Shown piece by piece: positions 47,203 to 56,705 of a stretch of 64,000 bases of DNA (positions are counted from its first letter, which is position 1; each line of letters begins with the position of its first letter). The notes under the pieces were generated by a model, which saw only the letters and a program-made list of their open reading frames with translations, made no database searches and was not told the DNA's origin. The DNA lies in NCBI GenBank assembly GCA_005503085.1, contig SCOI01000009.1, positions 124,001 through 188,000 on the forward strand, given 5' to 3'. This DNA is from Burkholderiales bacterium C2 (GTDB lineage Bacteria > Pseudomonadota > Gammaproteobacteria > Burkholderiales > Burkholderiaceae_C). Made by a program: the position numbers and the translations under genes.

Positions 47203-47235
47203 AGCCTCGGCCTTCGGGCCGGGGCTTTCTTTCTT
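47203..47235 (+). terminator. Rho-independent terminator
   Basis: Ten-bp stem AGCCTCGGCC/GGCCGGGGCT (one G-T pair) with a TTCG tetraloop, followed by TTTCTTTCTT. It would end transcription of the exonuclease and hypothetical-gene unit. The intervening 46963-47202 contains no gene I can support. Confidence 0.8.
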
Positions 47236-47261
47236 GGTCCTGCACTCAATTCCCACGCGAG

Positions 47262-47562
47262 CTTCGCGGTGTCGCTTGCTTCGCAGCCAGCGGCATCTAC
47301 ACCCGCCGCCAGCGCCGACATCCAAGTTGAGCTGCGCCGCGGCGCCATGGCCATGACGATCACTGGCCGGCATCGGCAGCGGCCGAGTTTGCCGCCTGGA
47401 CCCACGAGTTGCTGCGTTGATCCGCATCGACTCTGTGTGGATGGCAGTCGAGCCGCTGGACATGCGCGCCGGCACCGCGTCGGGACTGGCCCGCGTGGTC
47501 AAGGTCTTCGGTGCGGCCCATCCCCACACGGCCAATCTATTCGCCGCCATCGTCGGCGGGTG
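47262..47562 (+). mobile_element. IS66 remnant: end of tnpA and start of tnpB
   Basis: DIQVELRRGAMAMTI in one frame and then AAAEFAAWTHELLR-stop in another give the end of an IS66-type TnpA with a frameshift; the stop at 47418-47420 overlaps a TTG from which LIRIDSVWMAVEPLDMRAGTASGLARV reads, a clear TnpB start (IS66 Orf2), followed by KVFGAAHPHTANLFA and an early stop at 47560. Both are truncated and inactive. Confidence 0.7.
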
Positions 47563-47773
47563 ATGACCAATCTCAAGATGGGTTGGCCGGACGCTTACTG
47601 AAGCAGAACGCGACCTCAGGCTTGAGCACGACCTTACCCGGCGCACGCGCGTTTGCATTTCGACATCCGACTTGGCAGCGAAGCAGCCAAGAGTCGACGA
47701 TGTCACGTCAACGCTGCCATGGCTTTCATCAGGTACAGCCAGGCCGCACTCTGAGCGAAACCAGATCGGCTAC

Positions 47774-49693
47774 CTAAGTGCTGGGAGGATCGACATCCAC
47801 GCTGAAGGTCGGGGTCCCAGCGGAGGCGGGAGGCTCCCAAGCCACCCAGCGACCCTTGCCTCTGCGTTTGCCGTCCAGCATGGCGTGGTCGGCGCGGATC
47901 AGCAGCGTCTCTGCGTCTCGGCCATGCTGCGGAAACATCGCGACACCGATGCTGACTCCCACTTGTGCCAATGCGCCAACGGGTAGCGCGATGGGTTCGG
48001 CGAACCTTTCGAGCAACCGGGTCAATGCTTGCTTCTCGTTGCTGAGGCCACTGAGCTGGTTGAGAACGAGCACGAACTCGTCACCGCCCACACGGGCAAC
48101 GATGTCGTTGCCGCGCACGCTGTCGCTCAATCGAGTCGCTACCTGCCGAAGGACGGCATCGCCTGCGTCGTGCCCATGGAGGTCATTGACCGCCTTGAAA
48201 CCGTCCAGGTCGAGAAAGCAGACCGCAAGCGAGCGTTCGTTGCGCTCTGCATCCCTGAGAAGGAACGCCAGGCGCTCGTTCAGAAGATGACGATTTGGGA
48301 GGCCCGTCAGTTCATCGTGAAGGGCCAAATGTCGAGCTTGCTGCTCGCTTTGTTTGATGACCGAGATGTCAATCATCATCCAGAGAGATTCGCCGTCCGG
48401 TAGTTCCGTGCCGCTCAGATCAACCCAAACGCTGCTGCCGTCTTTGCGTTGCATGCGTAGTTGCGTCCGATAGCTCTTCAAGGTGGCCAGTTGCTGATAA
48501 GACAGGCCAACGTGCATGAAGGATGCGTCGTCGAGATAAAGCAAGCGCGCCGGCTGGCCGCTTAGTTCGCCAGGCGCGTAGCCGAACAAGCGGGCTAACG
48601 CAGCGTTGTGCCAGACCTCATGGCGCTCGCGCAGTTTCACCATACCGACCAATTCGCTGTCCAGCATCGCACCCCGTTCGGCCGCCAATTGCGACATACG
48701 GTTCCGCGCTTCGACTTGCCGAGTCTGGGCTCGAAGAAGCGCGACGGAGGCACCGATCAGTGCAATCGTCAGCAGGGCTAGCAGCGTACCGAACATTGCC
48801 GCCTGGCGCCGCCATGGAGCGAAGTAGTCGTCCGTTCCGAGACCAGCCAACACCACGAGCGGATAAGTTGGCACCTCGATGTAGGCCGAGACCCGTTCGA
48901 CGCCGTCTAGCGCTGTACGAGCGACGAAGGCGCCCCGTTTGGGATTGGCCGCCAGAGCATCGGTCAAGGGCTTGGACACGCTTGCCGTGCCAAGCCCGGC
49001 CTGTGACCCCTCGTTCTGCGCTGAGTACCGAGCGATCAGCCGCATGGATCGTGAACGCAGCGACACCGCGCCTTGAGCCCCCACATCGGCCTTGCTGAAG
49101 TAGGCGACAAACACATCATTCGTGATGCCACCATAGACCACGCCAGCAAAGCGGCCGGACTTGTCCAGCCGAGCCCTTGCGAATACCAGTCCCCAGCCGG
49201 TATTGAGGCGGCCCTGCAGAGGCTCGGACACTGCCAGCCGGCTCGGGTCCGCCTTCGCTGAGCGGAAGTAGTCTCGGTCTGCCACCGAGATTCTTGGGCC
49301 ACCGGGATCGGAGTTGAGCACCCAGCCTTCTGCGTCAGTAATCCGCAGAGCATTCAGCGCGGGCACCAGCCTGCGTTGGGTGGCCGCGAGGCGGGTCAGC
49401 GTCTCAGCGTCGAGTGGTCGGACGTCTTGAAACTGCTCGACTAAGTTCAGCGTGGACTGCAACGTGACGTCGACAACCTGGACTGTGGAGGCCACGTTCA
49501 GCGCCATTGTCTGGACCACGCTCTCCGCATCGACGTGGGCGCGCGCCTCGTCCGCGCGGTAGCTTGACGACAAGGCTAGGACCGTTGACGTAGCGACAAT
49601 TGCCAGGACGGCGACATTTCCCAGCGTGAGGTGGAGTTTGAAGCGCGCAAGGCCGGCAGCCAACTGTTGTGGTGACGTTTGGGGCATAGACAC
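47774..49693 (-). CDS. Diguanylate cyclase with extracytoplasmic sensor and PAS domain
   Basis: A 639-aa protein. First membrane helix near residues 22-45, a Cache/CHASE-like periplasmic region from about 50 to 275 (FRSAKADPSRLAVSEPL), a second helix near 285-305 (LLALLTIALIGASVALL), a PAS domain from about 345 to 450, and a C-terminal GGDEF domain with RGNDIVARVGGDEFVLVL (GGDEF at about residues 536-540). The inhibitory-site RxxD is preserved just before it. So it should make cyclic-di-GMP in response to a periplasmic or membrane signal. No EAL domain. Confidence 0.9.
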   Translation of the reverse strand: MSMPQTSPQQLAAGLARFKLHLTLGNVAVLAIVATSTVLALSSSYRADEARAHVDAESVVQTMALNVASTVQVVDVTLQSTLNLVEQFQDVRPLDAETLTRLAATQRRLVPALNALRITDAEGWVLNSDPGGPRISVADRDYFRSAKADPSRLAVSEPLQGRLNTGWGLVFARARLDKSGRFAGVVYGGITNDVFVAYFSKADVGAQGAVSLRSRSMRLIARYSAQNEGSQAGLGTASVSKPLTDALAANPKRGAFVARTALDGVERVSAYIEVPTYPLVVLAGLGTDDYFAPWRRQAAMFGTLLALLTIALIGASVALLRAQTRQVEARNRMSQLAAERGAMLDSELVGMVKLRERHEVWHNAALARLFGYAPGELSGQPARLLYLDDASFMHVGLSYQQLATLKSYRTQLRMQRKDGSSVWVDLSGTELPDGESLWMMIDISVIKQSEQQARHLALHDELTGLPNRHLLNERLAFLLRDAERNERSLAVCFLDLDGFKAVNDLHGHDAGDAVLRQVATRLSDSVRGNDIVARVGGDEFVLVLNQLSGLSNEKQALTRLLERFAEPIALPVGALAQVGVSIGVAMFPQHGRDAETLLIRADHAMLDGKRRGKGRWVAWEPPASAGTPTFSVDVDPPST

Positions 49694-50199
49694 CGCATGA
49701 TGAATCCGCTGGCTCCCGTACGTAGCGGCAGCCTTCCCCTAGTTGCTCATGTTAAGCCAGCGCGGGGAGCAAGATGTGCATTTGCGCTGAGTTTGCAGGC
49801 ATTTCCGAGGGACTGTGGTCAGGCCGTGTAGCAGACGACCCCGCATCCAACCGGGCAGAGTTCCATATTCCGCGCCTTGGGCGGGCGTTCGTTGGAGTGT
49901 GAACTAGCCCAGCGATGCGGTAAGAGCTCGCCGATCCGACGGGCCTGCTGGGTAGGTGTCCGCAGCCTAAGCTGGTGTTCGAGCCCCAAGGCTGCGGGCG
50001 CCCGGCGTTCAGTGCGCAGACGTGCCGCGAAATCTGGCGCTCGGGATCACCTGCGACCGCTCGGAAATGGTCGCTCGAGGAAGAAGAAGACGTCCACCGT
50101 TGTAAGGTGCTATGAAGCTCTGACGGCGCCGAACGGTCAGGCGCTCGGCGCCGCCCCTGCAGCACTCGAAGGCTTCTGCGTCGGAGCTGCGACCGCTCG
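49694..50199. other. 506-base gap, no supported gene
   Basis: Several open frames exist but all have unusual residue composition and none has a ribosome site. I see no RNA gene or repeat beyond short GAAGAAGAAG runs near 50085. Confidence 0.5.
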
Positions 50200-51876
50200 C
50201 TACAACGTCACCGCCATCACCTCTGGGAACAGCAGGCCCACTAGGTCGTCATGCTCAGTGTTTGGCGCGTAGGCCGGGTCACCCTCGCGGATGGCGGCCT
50301 TGTACTCAACCACCTTCGCGGCCCACTTTCCTGATTGGTCCTCGCGTCGGATGAGCTCCGCCCGGTCGTACGCCATGAGCGCTTTGCGGAAGTAGTGCAG
50401 ATGGCCTCGGTCCCCGGGCACGATGTGGTGAGCCACCTGAATGAACTGAGGATAACTCCAGCCAAAGACGCGGCCGTACTTGGCCGAATACAGCGCCTTC
50501 AACAACGTAGTCGGCAAGTTCCCTGGGTGGTTTGGGAACTCGATGCGTTCTGCAACGATGTCGCGCCGAAGCGCATGCCAGGTGGCCTCGTCGAACTCTC
50601 GTCGGGGCACGTAGGCGGTGTAGAAGGACTCGAACCGCTCTCGCAACGCCCCACGACGAATCACGCTGCGCCGCCAAGCTTCCCGTATGAGCTGGTTGCG
50701 CTTGCCGTCGAAGTCGAAGTGGTAGGCACGTTGCGTGGCTTGGTCGAGCGTGAGCGAGTCGAAGGACACCGTTTCACGTTGAAGGGCTTCAACGCCGTCC
50801 TCCCCGGTCGGCTCCGCCCACACGCATTCAAGCATGAACCGCTGTTGCCGGACCGATGCGTCGCGCGTCTCGGATGTGATGACGAAGGCGTTCCGGTTGT
50901 TGTTGTAGAAGACGTCGTCCTGGGTCAGCCGGCGAGCATCCATACTGAACTGTGAGAAGACCCAGAACAGCAGCCCGCCTTCCTGCCGATAGAACTCGCG
51001 CCGTTGGGCGATGACGTTCAGGTACGTGGTCGAGAGCTGGACCTCGAAAGCAATCGGGATGCCGTTGAAAACGGCTCGTACGTCCGGCTTGCGCCACGCG
51101 CCTGTGAACTCGCCGGTCCATCGGCCCTCGACGACGATGTCGGTAAAGCGGCCGTCAGCGCGCAGGCAGTCAACAATCCACCGCTTCATTTCGATGTGAA
51201 GCCAGCTTTCCTTGACGCCGTTGTACTTGCGCGCATTGATTTCGTCCTGCGACAGCTGCCCGCGCGTGACGGCTGCACAGCGCCCATCCTCGAGCGTGTG
51301 CCGGAAGAACAGCTTCTTGGCGTCATGCCGTGACACCAGGTAGACCGGTGTGAAGCACTGGGAACAGAGGAATCGCGGGTTCACGTCGAGGCTGGTCTGT
51401 ACCTCCATGCGCAATTTCATTGCTGTTGGCCAGTCGTCGCCGATGACGTCGCAATGCCGCTCGAACAGACTGGTTGAGCGGTCCAGCACCTCGACCACCT
51501 CCGGTTTTTCCACGGCGCAGTCTCCTCGCGAACGAGGAAACGGGGAGACCGGCGCTATGACAGGCGTGTGCGTCTGCGCACGAAGGTCCGCTGGCGTCTC
51601 GTGCCAGCTCGGCTGACCCTGGATGCGTGCGGCAGCTTCAAGGGCTGGCGTGTGCTTCATGCGCACGCCTAGCCGAGCCATCACGGGCCGTAAGCGGCGC
51701 GCCAGCATCTTCACCGGTTCGAGTCGCTTCGGTGCCAACTCGGTGATGGCGTCCTCCGACAGCTTTGGGGGCAGGCGGGGGTTCTTTACCGCCAAGAACG
51801 CATGCAGTGCGGCGGCTTGGGCGGCAGGTGATGGGTATGCGTCGGCGCCAGGCGCCGTAGGGTCTGGAATGGGCAT
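50200..51876 (-). CDS. DUF6035/CoiA-like nuclease-domain protein with N-terminal Glyoxalase-related-type module
   Basis: A 558-aa protein. Residues about 40-85 (KMLARRLRPVMARLG..KHTPALEAAA) resemble the helical module found in proteins annotated as glyoxalase-related (KRLR..L.......SH..ALE.IA). Residues about 150-210 hold a zinc-type LCSQCFTPVYL, and about 250-330 an SLDxxPDV-type PD-(D/E)XK core: KPDVRAVFNGIPIAFEVQLS, with conserved D and E-x-Q as in CoiA competence nucleases. The C-terminal half is unassigned. ATG 51876 has GGAG upstream. Nuclease activity is inferred from the motif. Neighbours (HEPN protein, Crp regulator) suggest an accessory or defence function. Confidence 0.6.
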   Translation of the reverse strand: MPIPDPTAPGADAYPSPAAQAAALHAFLAVKNPRLPPKLSEDAITELAPKRLEPVKMLARRLRPVMARLGVRMKHTPALEAAARIQGQPSWHETPADLRAQTHTPVIAPVSPFPRSRGDCAVEKPEVVEVLDRSTSLFERHCDVIGDDWPTAMKLRMEVQTSLDVNPRFLCSQCFTPVYLVSRHDAKKLFFRHTLEDGRCAAVTRGQLSQDEINARKYNGVKESWLHIEMKRWIVDCLRADGRFTDIVVEGRWTGEFTGAWRKPDVRAVFNGIPIAFEVQLSTTYLNVIAQRREFYRQEGGLLFWVFSQFSMDARRLTQDDVFYNNNRNAFVITSETRDASVRQQRFMLECVWAEPTGEDGVEALQRETVSFDSLTLDQATQRAYHFDFDGKRNQLIREAWRRSVIRRGALRERFESFYTAYVPRREFDEATWHALRRDIVAERIEFPNHPGNLPTTLLKALYSAKYGRVFGWSYPQFIQVAHHIVPGDRGHLHYFRKALMAYDRAELIRREDQSGKWAAKVVEYKAAIREGDPAYAPNTEHDDLVGLLFPEVMAVTL

Positions 51877-52415
51877 TGATGAGCTCCGAATCGAAAGCGC
51901 ACAAGGACGGCACGCGTTATCCGGCTTTCGAGAGGTCACCAAGCCGGTTATGGATACCCAGGGACTTCACCGTGCCAGACGAATCTGGTGCGTGCACTGC
52001 TGGGCGCCCGGAGCCCGCGGTTCGGCTTGAACCGTGTGGTCATGCTACGGATGCGAACGGCCGTGTCAAGGCGAAAAACGATTCGGCATCGGTCGGTGCA
52101 GTCGTCGCACTGCGCCTTTCAAACACCGCTTGTTACGCTTACGCGATCCGATTCTCCTTAGTGCAAACAGACTTGCGCTGTACTAAAGGACGTCTTGTTA
52201 GGTCGGGCCAGCTCGCTGGACACTGCGCCTTTCACGCGAGAGCCGGAGCTGGTTTCGAAGACCATTACCCGCGTTGCCAAAGAGGGCTTCGAAGACGGGC
52301 TGCAAGACCAAGCGTATGCCCACACTGGAGAGCCCTGGGCAAGCCGACAGATGAGGTGCGGGCATCTCTACCTAGCGAGCTGAGGCAAACGAGCCGCTCA
52401 CCCGCTGCAACTGCG
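51877..52415. other. 539-base gap, no supported gene
   Basis: A plus-strand open frame spans it, but it overlaps the HEPN gene antisense and has no family resemblance. The AT-richer part near 52130-52200 (CGATTCTCCTTAGTGCAAAC) could hold a promoter for the nuclease gene. Confidence 0.45.
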
Positions 52416-53306
52416 TTAGGCCGACGCCGGCGACCCCGGTTCGGCGGGCAAAACCAGAGAGTCCCACCAGCGCAGCAGCGCGCCTCTTGCGAGGTGGTGG
52501 AACGTTGGCAGGTTGATCGGCAGGTCCTTGGCAACCCAGTAGCCGCCCTCCGTTGTCACGGCCAACGCCTCCGTTCCCAACTCAACCAGCGCGCCATCGG
52601 CATCGACCCGACTAGCAGGCAGGCACATCGGCGCGGGAAACGGCGTGCCACCATGCAGCGCTTCCGACCGATACCCGTAGACGATCCTTAGCACCGATTC
52701 CATGTTCGCCGCGGTCCACTCGACCTGGTAGCCTGGTGACTCAGGCCGAACCGCCGGTGGCGCAGGAAGATGCTCGACGACGAAGGCGACGAACTTCTCG
52801 GTGGACTTGACGAGGTGCGAGAGCTTCTTCGCGACAAATGCCATCAAGTCGTCGCCGCCAACGTCTTGCACACGCTTTGCAAGGTCCGGCATCGCCGCCT
52901 GCAGGTTCCCAACTGGTGTGCCCCAGCTTCTCTTCCAATGATTGGCTCCCGTTTCAAGCGCAGACACCAACAGCAGCCAGGCGAGGTTCGGTACCGATTC
53001 GGCGACCCACAGCGCGTCCTGGTACAGGCGGGCTGCACGTACCAGCTCGATGCAGTCCTCCCGACCTAAGGTAGGAATGGAGCTCAGCCTTGGTATGAGG
53101 TCTCGCAAGTCCCCCTGCGCCGCCACTTCCGGAAGCATCGGCGCCTCTCGGTTTAGCAGCAGTGTCGGCGCGCCCCTGCGTCGCGGTGAGCCTGGCGTTC
53201 CGAGTTCATCACGACCGTCGAAGCGCCTGGTTTCGTCGCCTGCCATGAATCGCTTGCCGAGCGCCAACGACGCCAATGCTGCGACCTCGTCGGGTAGGCT
53301 ACTCAA
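52416..53306 (-). CDS. Apea-like HEPN-domain protein
   Basis: A 296-aa protein. LVRAARLYQDALWVAESVP..AWLLLVSALETGAN near residues 88-120 and YRSEALHGG near residue 213 (R-x4-H, the HEPN ribonuclease motif) are typical of Apea-like HEPN domains. HEPN proteins are frequent effectors in anti-phage and abortive-infection systems. The start is TTG 53306 with ATG 53246 (MAGDETRRF) as the alternative. Convergent in orientation to no neighbour; 539 bases upstream of the nuclease gene on the same strand. Confidence 0.68.
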   Translation of the reverse strand: MSSLPDEVAALASLALGKRFMAGDETRRFDGRDELGTPGSPRRRGAPTLLLNREAPMLPEVAAQGDLRDLIPRLSSIPTLGREDCIELVRAARLYQDALWVAESVPNLAWLLLVSALETGANHWKRSWGTPVGNLQAAMPDLAKRVQDVGGDDLMAFVAKKLSHLVKSTEKFVAFVVEHLPAPPAVRPESPGYQVEWTAANMESVLRIVYGYRSEALHGGTPFPAPMCLPASRVDADGALVELGTEALAVTTEGGYWVAKDLPINLPTFHHLARGALLRWWDSLVLPAEPGSPASA

Positions 53307-53601
53307 ACGCCCGTTCCCGTGCCGAGTTCAGTGCGAACACGGACCCGGCGCGCCTGAATCGTTTTGGTGGAATCAGCGGCGATCTGCGCTAGTCGACGCA
53401 ACCAATCAGGGGTACATTGCCGAACGGACGCGAGACTATGGACCTGGTCAGACTGCCGTTCAAACCCGAGCCGCGCTGACGCTGAACTCTTCCCGAACTG
53501 AGCGACTGCGCTGCATTTCGAACGACACATCACGCAGCTCCCATGCCCATCACAGATGCATCCCACACGACCTCCTGGGCGGCGTTCTTGCGCAACGCAG
53601 C

Positions 53602-54366
53602 ATGACCCACGCCAACCTATTGATTGCACGACTTGGTCGACAGGACCGGCAGCTGTTGCTCGCAATCGGTGACAACGTTCGCCTCTTTCCAGGTGTCGTG
53701 CTCTTCGAACGCGGGGAAGGCGCAACGCCTGTGTTCTTTCCGACCGCAGGTGCTGTGGCTCTGACAGTGCCTTCGCCGCCGACGGTGGGTCTGGGAATTC
53801 TGCTAGTCGGCACCGAGGGCATGCTCGGAATGCACCGCGTGCTCGGGGATTGCCAGTCGATGATGCGCGCGGCCGCACAGACCACTGGCAGTGCCACGCG
53901 GATCGGTGCGACGGAGTTCATTCACGCACTGGAGTCCAGCCACACGCTCCGCGCCGCCATGCTCGCTTATGTCGGAGGGGTCGTGGACCATCTTGCGGCA
54001 GCTGCGGCATGCGCCCGATACAACTCCGTGCGGCGGCGCCTTGCGGGCTGGTTGATGATGAGTCGGGACCGGGAAGGAGCCGATACCTTTCATATCAGCC
54101 AGGATGCCCTTGCGCAGACACTGGGCGTTCGGCGCGTCGGGATCAACGCGGCAGCGCAGGAATTGCGGCAGTTGCACCTGATCGACTACCGCCACGGCGA
54201 CATCACGGTTATCGACACTGCGGGGTTGAAAGCTGTCGCCGCCGACTCCTATTTCGCGTGCGGTGATGTCTCTGCCGATGCTCGCGCAAGTGCCCGGCTC
54301 GCTCGTCGTGCGAGCAGATCGCCCGTGGTCGCTGTCGCCGCAACCGGCGCTAACCGAAGTCAGTAA
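53602..54366 (+). CDS. Crp/Fnr-family transcriptional regulator
   Basis: A 254-aa protein. A cyclic-nucleotide-binding-type beta-roll spans about residues 10-120 (LFPGVVLFERGEGATPVFF) and a winged helix-turn-helix 150-230 (FHISQDALAQTLGVRRVGINAAAQEL). No cysteines for an iron-sulphur cluster are seen, so it is not Fnr proper. ATG 53602 is the first plausible start; the longer upstream frame lies antisense to the HEPN gene. It ends 17 bases inside the convergent small gene. Confidence 0.83.
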   Translation: MTHANLLIARLGRQDRQLLLAIGDNVRLFPGVVLFERGEGATPVFFPTAGAVALTVPSPPTVGLGILLVGTEGMLGMHRVLGDCQSMMRAAAQTTGSATRIGATEFIHALESSHTLRAAMLAYVGGVVDHLAAAAACARYNSVRRRLAGWLMMSRDREGADTFHISQDALAQTLGVRRVGINAAAQELRQLHLIDYRHGDITVIDTAGLKAVAADSYFACGDVSADARASARLARRASRSPVVAVAATGANRSQ

Positions 54367-54571
54367 CCCACTGGATACCCTGCGCGCGAGCGGACTCGAT
54401 GGCGACCTCGGCGGTGGGGTGGGCGCCTCGGCGAACGGCAATTGTGCGAGGACGGCTGGGCCAGGTGTTTCTCGTTATGACAAGTGCAGGCTCGAACTCC
54501 CCGTTGTCGCTGGCTTGGGCACTGCATGTGAGCTCGTAGTCCTTGAGCCGAAAAGTCTGCGTCTCAATCAT
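54350..54571 (-). CDS. Small conserved hypothetical protein
   Basis: A 73-aa protein beginning MIETQTFRLKDYELTC and ending IESARAQGIQWVTDFG. Similar short proteins of the form (..YxL.....F.P.LVITR...RGAH..A..A.ESAR..GI.WV..) occur in Burkholderiales; function is unknown. Convergent with the Crp/Fnr gene, overlapping it by 17 bases. Confidence 0.6.
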   Translation of the reverse strand: MIETQTFRLKDYELTCSAQASDNGEFEPALVITRNTWPSRPRTIAVRRGAHPTAEVAIESARAQGIQWVTDFG

Positions 54572-54730
54572 GGCTACCCCTGGTTGGTGTACCAGTATGC
54601 GCGCAGGCTGGGTGGATTGGTGCTTACCGCTTTGCTGTCTGCTGTGCGATTCGAAGCGGCGGCACATTCTTCGCATTGTGTAGACCAACGGTAAGCGCGC
54701 GGGCATCACACCCCCGCGCGGATGGGCCGA

Positions 54731-55175
54731 CTAAGGCGTCAGGCTGGGATGCCAGCGATGAGGCAGTAGCTCGTCAATCTGCGACGCAGGCTGCGTTGGC
54801 AGCCTGGTCAGTACGTCCTTCAGATAGGCGTACGGCTCGAGGCCTTGTGCGTCTTCTTGTTGCTCGGCTTGAGCATCGCCACCGGCGTCTCGTCGGCATG
54901 CAGCACCGCGCTCCTGAGCATCACCTGCTTGAGCGCATCCACCAGCGGCTGCAGCTGCACGCCGCACTGGCCCACCCAACTGGCCAGCGTCGAGCGGGGA
55001 ATGGCCAGGCCCGCGCGGCCGAGGATGTGCTCCTGGCGGTACAGGGGAAGATGATCCTGGTACTTGGCCACCAGTACCTGCGCGAGCAGCCCCGTGGTGG
55101 GGATGCCCTTGTCGATGATGTGCGGCGCCACCGGCGCCTGAACCAGGGTCTCGCACTGGGTGCAAATGCTTGGCG
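54731..55175 (-). mobile_element. IS66-family TnpC transposase remnant with internal deletion
   Basis: On the minus strand CETLVQAP..APHIIDKG (from about 55170) and LVAKYQDHLPLYRQEHI give the N-terminal half of IS66 TnpC; the C-terminal end PYAYLKDVLTRLPTQPASQIDELLPHRW appears in another frame and stops at 54731. The stretch between the two, about 200 residues with the catalytic acidic residues, is missing after KPSNKKTHKA. The element is dead. Confidence 0.75.
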
Positions 55176-55304
55176 CTTCGCGATTCGCCGCAGGAAGCCC
55201 TACAGGATGCCTACAGTGACGCGCGCAAGCTGATACGGATGTGGGCGGAGAAAGTACGCATCTGACGTGCAGATAGGCCAGGAGTTTTCCGGCGGGCGAC
55301 GACC
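55176..55304 (+). other. Short 3' fragment of an unknown gene and spacer
   Basis: The plus strand reads SPQEALQDAYSDARKLIRMWAEKVRI and stops at 55263-55265, an apparent C-terminal fragment without a start, adjoining the IS66 remnant. It looks like a deletion junction. Confidence 0.35.
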
Positions 55305-55603
55305 CTACCCTCGGGCCGTCCCGCGCAATGGAACGACCTTCTCGCCAGTGAGCTTCGCGAGCTGCTTCTTGAGTTGGAACACCTCACGGAGCAAGGAAAT
55401 CTCACGAGCAATGGTCCTTCACGAACTTCTTCTCTGACCGCCACGCGCGAAACGGGTCGATGTGTTCCAACTCGCGTAGGTCCTCATTGGTCATGGGCGC
55501 GTACAGCTTCTCAGGGAGCTGGCTGTCACCACGGATGCCGAGGTTGCCCGGCACAAAATAGCCGGCAATGGGCATCATGGGCTGAGCTGCGAGGTTCGCG
55601 TAC
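55305..55603 (-). pseudogene. 3' part of a gene split by the exonuclease duplication
   Basis: The minus strand reads YANLAAQPMMPIAGYFVPG, LYAPMTNEDLREL and FRAWRSEKKFVKDHC, then in another frame ISLLREVFQLKKQLAKLTGEK to a stop at 55305. One frameshift separates the two. The 5' end abuts the duplicated exonuclease segment at 55604. Confidence 0.45.
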
Positions 55604-55980
55604 TGGCCGATGAAGATGGCAACCGTGCGGCAGAGGCCGCTTGGCAAGCAATCCTGTTCGCCAGGGGCTTGGCTCGGCATCACGCAATGGCCGACGCATT
55701 CGCGCTTCGGACGCGCTTCGATACGGTCCATCCCCCATCGCTACCAAGCCAGCCGAAGATCATCATCGTGCACGCGACAGTGCAATTCATCATCAGTGGA
55801 TTCGACCTCGTCCACGCTGAGACGGACGATGGCGAATTGACTCTGTCTATCGGTAAGCGCGTGACGGGTGTTGACTGGCACAGCTTGGTGGTGGGTCAGC
55901 GACTGCGATGCGTGGTGCAAACGGGTGCGGGGACGCGCGTGTTGAGAGCCGATGTCTTGCCATGAGGGTTCCGGCTGCCA
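55604..55980 (+). pseudogene. Truncated duplicate of the 3' half of the DEDD exonuclease gene
   Basis: From TGGCCGATGAAGA (55604) to about 55980 the sequence repeats 45932-46308 at roughly nine matches in ten, in the same orientation. It encodes the final 120 or so residues (motif III HHAMADAFALR onward) and keeps the stop at 55963-55965, but motifs I and II of the nuclease are absent. It cannot be an active exonuclease. Confidence 0.85.
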
Positions 55981-56078
55981 CCGACGAGGATCGTCAGAAG
56001 CAGCATTCCAAGAGGGTGCTGCTCGACAGCCGTCAGCAGCTCTTTGATCTTCTTGGCATCAGGGAGGGGTAGCTTCAT
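55981..56078 (-). pseudogene. 5' part of the gene split by the exonuclease duplication
   Basis: ATG 56078 with GGAG six bases upstream begins MKLPLPDAKKIKELLTAVEQ, followed by HPLGMLLLTILVG, then enters the duplicated segment. A true start and ribosome site with an abrupt end suggest that this and 55305-55603 were one gene. The function is unknown. Confidence 0.5.
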
Positions 56079-56249
56079 TTCTTGCTCCACCACCGCACCG
56101 CCGCCGCCAAAACGTTAACTGCGGCGTGCGGGGTGAAGCAATTGTGGCAGCGGACTCACCACATGCTGATCCTCGCAATTGAGACAGCAGGTGACCAAGC
56201 CGTAACGGGAGAACCCCAAAAAGCTAATGCAGGCGTACGTGGAGGCGCT

Positions 56250-56459
56250 ATGGACCCTTAGACCAAGGAAGCGCTTGAAGAGCGGCTCGCGCTGCTGGTC
56301 GGTGCTCAGTTTGCTGAGCTTCGCGCTCTGACCCTCCATCAGGACGAGCAGCAAGATCAACAGCTTCATCAGCGCCTCGCGGAAGCGGACCTGCGGGAGG
56401 TGGACCTCCTCGATTACTTCGAGCATTGGTCCTGGCTTGGCATCCGCAGGCTTTGGTAG
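56250..56459 (+). pseudogene. Small open frame with an amber codon at position 4
   Basis: GGAGG precedes ATG 56250; codons read MDP, TAG, then TKEALEERLALLVGAQF and a helical, glutamine-rich stretch to TAG 56457. Without the amber codon it would be a 69-residue protein with a plausible composition. It may be a degraded gene or chance. Confidence 0.3.
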
Positions 56460-56705
56460 CCGGAACGCTCCCTGCTGACAAATGCGGGATCGCCGGGGCC
56501 GGAAAGCTGTCTTGACGGCGCGCCGCTACTTCCGCTATCTTTGCGCCCACGCAAGTTGCCGCGTGTCAGCGTGTGCGCCAGGCAGGCCCCTCTCGGTTCG
56601 CCCAGGTACGGCAAAGGCAGCAGACCATCCGCACCCCGTGTTTCCACACCGAAGCCGGGACAACGCACACCGTCCGTCACGGCTTCATCGGTATGGAGAC
56701 ATTCG

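Noticed and set aside
51876-52691. A 271-codon + strand frame
   Set aside because: It runs antisense into the HEPN gene and is rich in R, H, C and W with no motif.
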